Below the pieces are notes generated by a model. It worked only from the letters and a program-made list of their open reading frames with translations. It was not told the origin of the DNA and did no database searches. Positions 1-5,406 of a stretch of DNA of 5,747 bases are shown here, piece by piece (position 1 is the stretch's first letter; the number at the start of each line of letters is the position of its first letter). The translations under genes and the position numbers were made by a program. Where the stretch lies: the NCBI GenBank assembly GCA_015520525.1, contig WAPY01000039.1, positions 1 through 5,747 on the forward strand, in the 5' to 3' direction. This stretch comes from Candidatus Woesearchaeota archaeon (GTDB taxonomy: Archaea > Nanobdellota > Nanobdellia > Woesearchaeales > WAPY01).

Positions 1-461
1 ATAATATTCTTAGCAATTTCGATACTCTGTTTAACCGTTCTCGCATCTTTCTCTATGATAGAAATCTCATTCTTACAAACTTCCTCCAATTTGTCACAGA
101 TTACCGCTACTTTTGTTAAGTTATCAGCAAATTTCTTCCAATCTTCAGTAGTCACTTTTGCAAGCAACTCTGGAGCAGAATAAGTAATATCTCCCAAAGA
201 CTCCTTAACTTCTTTAAATTTCTCTTGGAGTTTAGCGATTCTTAAATCTTCCTTTTTAAACTCCTTACTTATCTCTTCATACGTCTTAGTAGAAGTAGCA
301 TCTTCGGCTTTCTCCTGATTCGTTAAATTATTAACCTTTTGTATATCATCAACTACAGCTTTAATTATTCTCATCGCTTCTTCTTTACTTAATTTTTGTT
401 GTTCAGTCGGAATAAGTCCTACCTTACTAATTTTTCCAGATGAAAAGAGTGCCATTTTCAT
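1..461 (-). CDS. Hypothetical helical protein, N-terminal part (C-terminus beyond window)
   Basis: I do not recognise this protein. The reading frame is open from an ATG at 461 to the left edge, giving 153 residues with no stop. The start is short and mixed (MKMALFSSGK). It is followed by charged, probably helical segments: roughly residues 24-45, a lysine/glutamate-rich stretch at 61-90 with a heptad-like pattern that could form a coiled coil, and a third helix-rich part at 107-153 containing two cysteines (C122, C129). There is no signal peptide, membrane segment or catalytic motif in the visible part. An in-frame ATG at 455 (MALFSS) is an alternative start. A TATA-like stretch lies about 26 bases before 461, which favours a leaderless transcript from there. 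It is divergent from the TPR gene across 144 bases, so the two may be regulated together, but no shared function can be shown. It could be a structural or scaffold protein; this is a guess. Confidence 0.75.
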   Translation of the reverse strand, partial: MKMALFSSGKISKVGLIPTEQQKLSKEEAMRIIKAVVDDIQKVNNLTNQEKAEDATSTKTYEEISKEFKKEDLRIAKLQEKFKEVKESLGDITYSAPELLAKVTTEDWKKFADNLTKVAVICDKLEEVCKNEISIIEKDARTVKQSIEIAKNI

Positions 462-479
462 CTCTAAAATATTGTATTA

Positions 480-491
480 TTTAAATATTTA
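480..491 (-). promoter_or_regulatory. TATA-like box for the left-edge gene
   Basis: Read on the minus strand, this AT-only stretch contains AAATATTTAAA. Its centre lies 22 to 26 bases before the ATG codons at 455 and 461. That is the distance from an archaeal TATA box to its transcription start, so the mRNA would begin at or next to the start codon. The surroundings are also AT-rich, which lowers certainty. Confidence 0.45.
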
Positions 492-573
492 TTGTTGCAC
501 CGGAAAGATGATAAAAACCTAAAATACTTAACAAACAACCAGATAATATAATAACTACCAACAAGTAGCGATA

Positions 574-583
574 AATTTAAATA
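574..583 (+). promoter_or_regulatory. TATA box for the TPR gene
   Basis: The box TTTAAATA at 576-583 is preceded by the purine-rich GATAAA, which could be the TFB recognition element. The box centre is about 26 bases before the ATG at 606. With the usual archaeal spacing, transcription would start at the ATG itself, giving a leaderless mRNA. No Shine-Dalgarno sequence is present just before that ATG, which agrees. Confidence 0.6.
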
Positions 584-605
584 CAAGTTATGTTTTTCTT
601 TAAAT

Positions 606-1796
606 ATGGCGAGAAAATTAGAAGACATCGCAGATAAAGAAGCTTATAAAGCTTATACAATAGTTGGACATGAGCAGATAGAATTCTTTTGGAAGGGTCT
701 TGATGTAATCGGAGGATTCATAAATGAATGTAAAGGTTCTGACAAAGTCAATTCTAATTTTGCTTTAGGTTCTTTATACGCGGCTTTTAAGGAAGGAGCA
801 AGTGCGACGGAATCATTTGAAGAATCTTTAAAATACGCTAAAGAGGATGAGAAAGGAGAATTGTTGTATAAAATGGGAACGGTCTTACTGCTTGAGCAAT
901 TCCCTTATCTAGCTTTACCTTATCTCAACAAGAGCTTAGATAAAATTCAAGGAAACAGTAAGTTAAAAGCAAAAGCACTTGTAAATTTAGGTGCGGCGTA
1001 TGAAGATCTTGCGATAAAAGAAAAGAGAGTTCTTATAGACAAAGGCAGTCATTTAATTTATACATTAATTGCAAAAGCAAAGGAGAATTACGAGAAAGCA
1101 TTAAAAATTAATCCCTCTGATGAAAAAGCCAAATTTAATTTACAGAGATTAAACAATAAAGGATTACCCAACGAAAAAGAGGACAGGTGGTTGTTTGTTC
1201 CTAATGAAAAAGTAAAAGAAATAGACACATTGGAGAAAGAGATTAATAAATGCTACAACAACTCTGGAGTATTCGCTAGTACAAAGAAAGCAGTTGAAGA
1301 AGTCTTAGGAACATTGTACTTGTTAACATCTGAGGGCGAAAAGGCGGAAAAACATTTCCAAACAGCTTTAAGCAGCTCTACGAAAAACAGAGCTTTAACC
1401 TATTACAATATTGGCACAGCTTATTCTCTAGTTAACATATTTGACAAAGCAAGAGAGTATTTATTTGAAAGTTTGAAAAACAAGCCTGATAAAACTACAA
1501 GAATAAAAGTATTAAATGGCCTGAGCTCAATTTACATTCATAAAGGAAAGACTGAAACTGCAGGGAGAATAATAAATAATGTGCTAAGACTAAATCCGAA
1601 TGATGAAAAGGCCTTGTTTAATTTAAGAGGAATTGAAAAAGGGAAAGGAACATACGGGGTAAGGCGGTATTTACCTGCTTATCTTCCCAAAGACGGCATT
1701 TTAAAATTGATCGTAAATCCTAACAGATTAAGTCCGCAAGGACTTCCAGAACAATCTAACAAAAGCATCATGCTTTACTTGTCCAATCTTGGATAA
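606..1796 (+). CDS. TPR-repeat protein, two interrupted TPR blocks
   Basis: This 396-residue protein carries tetratricopeptide-like helix pairs, which usually act as protein-binding scaffolds. Recognisable units lie near residues 50-80, 83-116, 123-171, 229-258, 263-296 and 297-331. The typical TPR residues are visible, for example YYNIGTAYSL...DKAREYL at 266-286. The third unit has about 20 extra residues (roughly 136-156) between its two helices. The end of that unit, KINPSDEKAKFNLQRL at 167-182, closely matches RLNPNDEKALFNLRGI at 328-343, so the protein probably arose by duplicating a block of repeats. Residues 183-225 link the blocks, and 344-396 form a proline-containing tail without TPR character. 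No signal peptide or membrane segment is seen, so it is probably cytoplasmic. The start is supported by a TATA box 26 bases upstream. The 3' end overlaps cbf5 by 22 bases on the opposite strand. Partner and pathway are unknown. Confidence 0.85.
   Translation: MARKLEDIADKEAYKAYTIVGHEQIEFFWKGLDVIGGFINECKGSDKVNSNFALGSLYAAFKEGASATESFEESLKYAKEDEKGELLYKMGTVLLLEQFPYLALPYLNKSLDKIQGNSKLKAKALVNLGAAYEDLAIKEKRVLIDKGSHLIYTLIAKAKENYEKALKINPSDEKAKFNLQRLNNKGLPNEKEDRWLFVPNEKVKEIDTLEKEINKCYNNSGVFASTKKAVEEVLGTLYLLTSEGEKAEKHFQTALSSSTKNRALTYYNIGTAYSLVNIFDKAREYLFESLKNKPDKTTRIKVLNGLSSIYIHKGKTETAGRIINNVLRLNPNDEKALFNLRGIEKGKGTYGVRRYLPAYLPKDGILKLIVNPNRLSPQGLPEQSNKSIMLYLSNLG
1758..1776 (-). terminator. Possible terminator hairpin at the cbf5 stop codon
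   Basis: The sequence AAAGCAT-C-ATGCTTT at 1762-1776 is a perfect inverted repeat. It folds as a 5-bp stem (AAAGC/GCTTT) with a 5-base loop. On the minus strand it overlaps the cbf5 TAA stop and runs into TTTTGTT, so it could end the cbf5 transcript. The T-run is short. The element lies inside the coding sequence of the convergent TPR gene, so it may be coincidental. Confidence 0.35.
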
Positions 1797-2770
1797 ACTT
1801 CCGGCTTCATAAAAACCTTCTCAACATTAACAGCAACACCTTTATTTCCGAGCATTTCTTTAGAACACATCTTTGCAGTCCCATAAGCTATGAGCTCATC
1901 CTTCAAAGTCATAACAGCGGTTATGTCTCCAGGTTTTATATCATCATTAAGCTTTGATATTCCCGGAACTTTCAAGTTTGAACCGTGGCATATTGAATTA
2001 ACCGCTGTGTCAAAAACCCAAACTTTGGGCAGGTGGGAAACTGCCTTCTCAACTGGCTGTATAATTTTCCTTAAGAAAGAGTCATTGTTTTCTTCTTTGT
2101 AATAGTAATAAGCATCTCTTAAATCATTAAGCGTGGATATTGTTTCCTCGTTGAAAGGCCCAGCTTTTGTTCTTCTGAGTTTGGCCATATGAGCCCCAAC
2201 TTTCATCTTAACACCAAAGTCATGTATTAATTTTCTTATGTAAGTTCCCGCTTGAACTCCAACTTTAAAGAGAACATCTCTGCCGTCAATTTCTAATATT
2301 TTTATGTAGTAAACCTTCCTCTTTCTGTAGGCTCTCTTAACAGCTGACTTAACCGGCGGAAGTTGCGTTATCTCACCAACGAAAGAATTCAACCCTTCCA
2401 CGATTAAATCCTCATCTAAATCATCGTGAAGGTGCATTATTGCAACATACTCTTTGCCCGCAGTTAATAATAAGTGCATGACCTTCGTAGCCCTCTCTAA
2501 GCCAATCGGCAGGACTCCAGTAACCTGAGGGTCCAAGGTTCCCGAATGGCCTGCTTTTTTAAGATTAAGGAGGTCTCTCGCATAAGCTGTTACTTGGTGA
2601 GATGTCGGGCCTGCAGGTTTGTCTATGTTAATTATGCCGTAATGTATTATTTCCTCTGTAGTTCTGTCTTCAGGCCTCTTTCCATACTTGTCTGATGTTT
2701 CCGCTTCCTTCCTTACAATTACTTTTCTCTTTATTCTCTCAAATGGAAGCTTTGTGTCTTGAGTATCCAT
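1775..2770 (-). CDS. cbf5: tRNA/rRNA pseudouridine synthase Cbf5 (archaeal dyskerin)
   Basis: Cbf5 converts uridine to pseudouridine in rRNA, working with Nop10, Gar1, L7Ae and an H/ACA guide RNA. It can also modify tRNA U55. The 331-residue length is normal for the archaeal family. After a basic N-terminal extension (1-43) comes the TruB-type catalytic domain. It contains GIINIDKPAGPTSHQV at 45-60, the catalytic motif HSGTLDPQVTGVLP at 75-88 with D80 as the nucleophile, KSAVKRAYRKRKVYY at 141-155, and GVQAGTYIRKLIHDFG at 171-186. A PUA RNA-binding domain fills about 248-324. All key residues appear intact. The ATG at 2770 has a TATA-like box 26 bases upstream and no clear Shine-Dalgarno site, so the transcript may be leaderless. 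The gene seems to stand alone: it is divergent from the 311-residue unknown and convergent with the TPR gene, with which it overlaps by 22 bases. The N-terminal extension and guide-RNA-type layout favour Cbf5 over bacterial TruB. Confidence 0.97.
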   Translation of the reverse strand: MDTQDTKLPFERIKRKVIVRKEAETSDKYGKRPEDRTTEEIIHYGIINIDKPAGPTSHQVTAYARDLLNLKKAGHSGTLDPQVTGVLPIGLERATKVMHLLLTAGKEYVAIMHLHDDLDEDLIVEGLNSFVGEITQLPPVKSAVKRAYRKRKVYYIKILEIDGRDVLFKVGVQAGTYIRKLIHDFGVKMKVGAHMAKLRRTKAGPFNEETISTLNDLRDAYYYYKEENNDSFLRKIIQPVEKAVSHLPKVWVFDTAVNSICHGSNLKVPGISKLNDDIKPGDITAVMTLKDELIAYGTAKMCSKEMLGNKGVAVNVEKVFMKPEVYPRLDK

Positions 2771-2792
2771 GCCTTAATGTAAACCACTATTC

Positions 2793-2800
2793 TTTAAAAA
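2793..2800 (-). promoter_or_regulatory. TATA-like box for cbf5
   Basis: On the minus strand this reads TTTTTAAA, centred 26 bases before the cbf5 ATG at 2770. The spacing predicts transcription starting at the ATG. No well-placed Shine-Dalgarno site is visible; an AAGG lies too close to the start codon to work as one. Confidence 0.5.
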
Positions 2801-2845
2801 TGTTCTTAAACAACAAAAACGAATATTTACCATTATAGAGTAACA

Positions 2846-2853
2846 TTTATATA
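2846..2853 (+). promoter_or_regulatory. TATA box for the 311-residue protein gene
   Basis: TTTATATA lies upstream of the plus-strand gene. With the usual 26-base spacing, transcription would start near 2876 and leave a leader of about 24 bases before the ATG at 2900. The leader would contain AAGGGA (2888-2893), a weak Shine-Dalgarno site. The adjoining 2857-2864 is also AT-rich and could be the real box. Confidence 0.45.
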
Positions 2854-2899
2854 CTCTTTATTAATTTACTTAATAATAAAAAAGAATAAGGGAATGTTT

Positions 2900-3835
2900 A
2901 TGCTTAACAGAAAAAGATTTTACCATGAATCATTAATATTTGAAGTACAATACATATCAAAGAGGGAGAGGATAAGTAATGATGTGCTTTCTTTAGAAGA
3001 TAAGTTGCTAAGTTCTAACAAAAATTTTGATATATCTACTTATTTAAAAAAATTCAGGAACTCAAATGAGAACACTGAAAAAAGCCTATTTTACTCTTTG
3101 ACTGGATACATTAACAAGAACCTTAAAGCAGATGGTGCTTTTTTAAGTTTATTCCCTAGTCTGAATGAACTATATTCCTCTCTTTCAAAAGTGTATGAAG
3201 AGAAACCTAATGAACTCCCAAAACATTTCATTGATTATTATTACGCTCCGACCGCTATTGATTTACTAGGCGTTTATGGCGCTATTAAAAATAAAGTGTT
3301 GAAACATCCCGAAGACACTGAAGGAAAAAATGAGTTCTGGAAAAATATTGATTTAGATGTAGATTCTGTTTATGACACAACTCGTTGTTTATTAACCCAA
3401 CGAATAAATCAAGTTATTAAGGAATCAAACATTAACTTAACTGATAATGAAAACCTGAATTTATCCAACGATTTTAAAGGGTTAGTTATAATGTTGGGTA
3501 AATTGATTTATAATTACGCACTTTACAATCAGAAAGTTAACAAAAGAAAAAATATTAATAAACTTGTTGATTATAAACTTAAAGGTATACCGTTAATAAA
3601 TTTAATGGACATTTTAGGTTATCCTTCATTAACTGTTGAATTTAAGATTCTAAAATTTGATTACATCAAAAGCGCTACGAAGAGATATAAAAAGAAGAAG
3701 TCCTCACTTAAGGGCTTAATAAAATCAGCTAACAAATATGCTAATAGAGTAAGTAATTTTGGTAGGAAGAAAGCTCTGCAGGATATTATTAAAGTGCGCA
3801 AGCTAAAACTCTTAAGAGGAACATGTCGGAGATAA
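2900..3835 (+). CDS. Hypothetical protein with strongly basic C-terminus
   Basis: I do not recognise this protein, and no catalytic or metal-binding motif stands out. It has 311 residues from the ATG at 2900. An in-frame ATG at 2894 would add two residues, but the weak Shine-Dalgarno AAGGGA at 2888-2893 is placed for 2900. The composition is rich in Leu, Ile, Lys, Asn and Tyr, and the pattern looks mainly helical, with no signal peptide or clear membrane segment. Its last 60 residues hold about 22 Lys/Arg against 2 acidic residues, including a KRYKKKK cluster, which suggests binding to nucleic acid or another acidic partner. A tyrosine-rich patch (DYYYAPTAIDLLGVYGA) lies near residues 112-128. 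The gene is divergent from cbf5 and convergent with the L31e end of the ribosomal operon. It could be a fast-evolving nucleic-acid-binding protein, but this is inference from charge alone. Confidence 0.8.
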   Translation: MLNRKRFYHESLIFEVQYISKRERISNDVLSLEDKLLSSNKNFDISTYLKKFRNSNENTEKSLFYSLTGYINKNLKADGAFLSLFPSLNELYSSLSKVYEEKPNELPKHFIDYYYAPTAIDLLGVYGAIKNKVLKHPEDTEGKNEFWKNIDLDVDSVYDTTRCLLTQRINQVIKESNINLTDNENLNLSNDFKGLVIMLGKLIYNYALYNQKVNKRKNINKLVDYKLKGIPLINLMDILGYPSLTVEFKILKFDYIKSATKRYKKKKSSLKGLIKSANKYANRVSNFGRKKALQDIIKVRKLKLLRGTCRR

Positions 3836-3860
3836 AAACTACTTTAAGAGATAAATAAGA

Positions 3861-3892
3861 AATAAAAAGTTGAGTGATTTGCTTTAATCACT
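3861..3892 (-). terminator. Terminator hairpin of the ribosomal operon, possibly bidirectional
   Basis: AGTGATT (3873-3879) and AATCACT (3886-3892) form a perfect 7-bp stem with a 6-base loop. On the minus strand the hairpin spans the L31e stop codon and is followed shortly by TTTTT (3864-3868 region), as expected where the operon transcript ends. On the plus strand the same hairpin follows the 311-residue protein gene and leads into a long pyrimidine-rich tract, so it may stop both convergent transcripts. In archaea the T-rich part is usually the active signal and the hairpin is optional. Confidence 0.55.
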
Positions 3893-4417
3893 TTCCTCTA
3901 CTTTCTCTTCTGTCTTCTCTGTTATCTTCTCTTCCTTACTTTCTGCTTCTTTCTTCTCTTTCGCTTCTTCTTTCTCTGCGTTCACTTCGGGCTTCTTTTC
4001 TTCAGCCTCTTTTTTCTCTTCGTTGGATTCTGCTTTCTCTTCCTTTTTCTCTTCTACTTTCTTTTCCGCTTCCTTTTCTTTCTTCTCAGTCTTTGCTTCT
4101 TTCTTCTCTTTTTTCTCCTTCTTTTTCTCTTCTTCTCCCGGAACCTTCAACTCATAACCAAAAAGCTCCGCGTATACTGTTCCATCCTCGAGTTTCTTAA
4201 CATTGACTTTTATGTGGTGGGGTGGATTTTTTATTCCATTCTCCCAGACTTCCAAGTTGATGTGTTCTCCGAGTTTTATTTTGCTCTGGTCTTCTTGGTG
4301 CATGTGCTTTGACAAAAACTCCTTGACGGCAATAATCGCTTTTTTAGCCCTCTTGTATCTTGGAGTTTTAAGCCATTCTTTCCTTAATGGTATGTTGTAA
4401 GTTCTTTCTATAATCAT
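3884..4417 (-). CDS. rpl31e: Large-subunit ribosomal protein L31e (eL31) with long Lys/Glu tail
   Basis: L31e sits on the large ribosomal subunit near the peptide exit tunnel. Residues 1-93 match the family: IIERTYNIPLRKEW near the start, the helix YKRAKKAIIAVKEFLSKHM at 21-39, IKLGEHINLEVWENGIKNPP at 47-66, and a closing strand ending GYELKVP at 87-93. Residues 94-177 are an extra tail in which 62 of 84 residues are Lys or Glu, probably disordered or a long charged helix. The family is usually under about 100 residues, so the tail doubles its length. The start is set at the ATG at 4417, because the excellent Shine-Dalgarno AGGTGATT (4421-4428) lies just before it. A GTG at 4426 extends the frame but lies inside that site. 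It is the last gene of the operon, 10 bases after L39e, and ends in a hairpin. The identity of the core is firm; the function of the tail is unknown. Confidence 0.95.
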   Translation of the reverse strand: MIIERTYNIPLRKEWLKTPRYKRAKKAIIAVKEFLSKHMHQEDQSKIKLGEHINLEVWENGIKNPPHHIKVNVKKLEDGTVYAELFGYELKVPGEEEKKKEKKEKKEAKTEKKEKEAEKKVEEKKEEKAESNEEKKEAEEKKPEVNAEKEEAKEKKEAESKEEKITEKTEEKVEESD

Positions 4418-4420
4418 AAT

Positions 4421-4428
4421 AATCACCT
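4421..4428 (-). promoter_or_regulatory. Shine-Dalgarno site of L31e
   Basis: On the minus strand this reads AGGTGATT, close to the full archaeal site GGAGGTGATC. It ends three bases before the ATG at 4417. It overlaps the L39e stop codon and contains the GTG at 4426, which argues that this GTG is not the L31e start. Confidence 0.8.
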
Positions 4429-4601
4429 TAATCTTTTATTTTGGTTCTTCTCCAGCTTCTTTTAACATCTGTGAACCTTGATGGATGAACCTGCCTTCCT
4501 CGAGCGTACTTCTTCAGAACCACCCAGAATGGCGCCCATCTTGTATGCCTTGCTTCCTTTGAGAGCACTTTTTTCTCGCTTAATACTTTACGACTACCCA
4601 T
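4428..4601 (-). CDS. rpl39e: Large-subunit ribosomal protein L39e (eL39)
   Basis: L39e is one of the smallest ribosomal proteins and lines the peptide exit tunnel of the large subunit. The 57-residue product is very basic. It shows the family pattern: a lysine/arginine-rich N-terminus, WAPFWVVLKKYARGR near the middle, then HPSR and the ending SWRRTKIKD, which matches the usual RxWRRxKLK end. It is a few residues longer than the common 50-51, through a slightly longer N-terminus and a short insertion before the WRR motif. I chose the ATG at 4601 because family members start MG and because GAGATGATT lies just upstream, at the same distance as the L31e site. An in-frame ATG at 4610 would add MIK and would sit one base after the PDCD5-like stop codon. 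It lies between the PDCD5-like gene and L31e, the usual archaeal order. Confidence 0.95.
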   Translation of the reverse strand: MGSRKVLSEKKVLSKEARHTRWAPFWVVLKKYARGRQVHPSRFTDVKRSWRRTKIKD

Positions 4602-4611
4602 TTTAATCATC

Positions 4612-4893
4612 TCATACCCTTTTGATTTTAAAACTTTTTTTGGATGAGAGCTGTCTGAGCAAATCTTTAAGTTGAGCGTCGCTTATTTGACCTTGAACTT
4701 TCCCCTGTTGTATCAAGTTGGAAAGTATGAGCACAAGGTTCAAAGCTAAATCCTTATGAGCCGCTTTCACATTGCCATACCTTATTAAAGCCTCCCTGCT
4801 CAGCCTTGATTTGACAATCCCTTCAAGCCTTGCTACTTCTTCTTGAAGTTTTCTTTCAGCTTCAGCATCCTGATTAAAGTTTTGATAATTCAT
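4612..4893 (-). CDS. DNA-binding protein of the PDCD5 (TFAR19) family
   Basis: This is a small archaeal relative of eukaryotic PDCD5, a nucleic-acid-binding helical protein whose exact role in archaea is not settled. The 93 residues contain the family core. A charged N-terminal helix (10-27) leads into IVKSRLSREALIRYGNVKAAHKDLALNLVLILSNLIQQGKVQGQISDAQLKDLLRQL (26-82), the three-helix bundle with its typical LSREAL.R..N.K and GQISD.QLK.LL motifs. The product ends in a basic KKSFKIKRV. It is somewhat shorter than most relatives, mainly at the N-terminus. The ATG at 4893 follows the S19e stop after one base (TAAAATG) with no clear Shine-Dalgarno site, so translation is probably coupled to S19e. 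Its place between S19e and L39e is the conserved archaeal arrangement and supports a link with ribosome production. Confidence 0.93.
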   Translation of the reverse strand: MNYQNFNQDAEAERKLQEEVARLEGIVKSRLSREALIRYGNVKAAHKDLALNLVLILSNLIQQGKVQGQISDAQLKDLLRQLSSKKSFKIKRV

Positions 4894-4894
4894 T

Positions 4895-5329
4895 TTATTT
4901 CTTTAATTCTTTAACAACCTCTTTCAATAAGGTCATGCCTTCTTTTGTTAAGATTCTTCCTTTATGAACTCCAACCTGAGCCTGCTTAATAAGCCCCGCT
5001 TTTTCAAGCTGTTGAAGGACCTTTCTGATTATGCTTCCTGAGCCTTTGTAAAACCTTTCCGGCGCAAAGCCTCTGTTCTTTGAACCGCCGTATTTTGTTC
5101 TGAGTTTTGAAACTCCTATGGGCCCGAGTTTATAGACAGACCTTAAAACTGCTGCAGACCTAATATACCACCAGTCTGGTCTTACTGGAGGCCTCTCTTT
5201 ATGAGCTCCGGTTTTAACAAATTTTGACCATTCTGGAGGCTTTACCGCCTCTACAGATTTCAGCTTCTCAGCAAGAGCTTCTATGAGTTCCTGAACGGGA
5301 ACATCTTCAATTCTTATTTCTTCTTTCAT
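4895..5329 (-). CDS. rps19e: Small-subunit ribosomal protein S19e (eS19)
   Basis: S19e belongs to the head of the small subunit and in eukaryotes is needed for 18S rRNA maturation. The 144-residue product has the normal archaeal length. Family motifs are clear: PPEWSKFVKTGAHKERPP at 31-48, DWWYIRSAAVLRSVYKLGP at 52-70, the glycine-rich YGGSKNRGFAPERFYKGSGS at 80-99, and a winged-helix end with IRKVLQQLEKAGLI at 101-114. All appear intact. The ATG at 5329 has a strong Shine-Dalgarno site (GGAGG) seven bases upstream. It is the first gene of the operon S19e, PDCD5-like, L39e, L31e, with gaps of one to ten bases, so one transcript is likely. The promoter lies in the 190-base gap shared with the kinase gene. 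Confidence 0.97.
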   Translation of the reverse strand: MKEEIRIEDVPVQELIEALAEKLKSVEAVKPPEWSKFVKTGAHKERPPVRPDWWYIRSAAVLRSVYKLGPIGVSKLRTKYGGSKNRGFAPERFYKGSGSIIRKVLQQLEKAGLIKQAQVGVHKGRILTKEGMTLLKEVVKELKK

Positions 5330-5333
5330 GTTG

Positions 5334-5341
5334 ATTCCTCC
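5334..5341 (-). promoter_or_regulatory. Shine-Dalgarno site of S19e
   Basis: On the minus strand GGAGGAAT stands seven bases (counted from GGAGG) before the ATG at 5329. This decides the S19e start and implies that the operon transcript has a 5' leader, unlike the apparently leaderless cbf5 and TPR genes. Confidence 0.75.
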
Positions 5342-5377
5342 AATAAATGAAAGTATAAACTTCCAACTGCTAGAACC

Positions 5378-5401
5378 CCTAAACCCTTAGGAAGGATAAG
5401 G
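5378..5401. repeat. Cluster of small overlapping inverted repeats in the S19e-kinase gap
   Basis: Two mutually exclusive 5-bp hairpins can form here: CCTAA/TTAGG (5378-5391, 4-base loop) and CCTTA/TAAGG (5385-5401, 7-base loop). The stretch is richer in G and C than its surroundings and lies between the probable TATA box and leader of the ribosomal operon. It might be a regulator-binding site or part of a leader structure, but the stems are short. Confidence 0.3.
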
Positions 5402-5406
5402 CGTCT

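Noticed and set aside
555..568. Inverted repeat CTAC/GTAG upstream of the TPR gene as an operator
   Set aside because: Only four base pairs with a 6-base loop; expected by chance in a gap of this size.
505..570. C/D-box guide RNA starting at ATGATAA near 508
   Set aside because: The C-box match is imperfect and no CTGA D box follows at a suitable distance, so this is most likely chance in AT-rich DNA.
1890..2102. Open frame of 70 codons on the plus strand
   Set aside because: It lies inside cbf5 on the opposite strand, has no promoter or ribosome binding site, and no recognisable content.
3874..4200. Open frame of 108 codons on the plus strand, rich in Leu and Ser
   Set aside because: It is the antisense of the L31e Lys/Glu tail: the skewed codons give Leu/Ser/Phe and no stops on the other strand. 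The real gene on the minus strand has a clear family match.
4203..4400. Open frame of 65 codons on the plus strand with hydrophobic stretches
   Set aside because: It is antisense to the conserved core of L31e; the hydrophobic look is a by-product of the opposite strand.
4418..4426. GTG at 4426 as the L31e start
   Set aside because: The GTG is part of the AGGTGATT Shine-Dalgarno site for the ATG at 4417, and there is no binding site ahead of the GTG.
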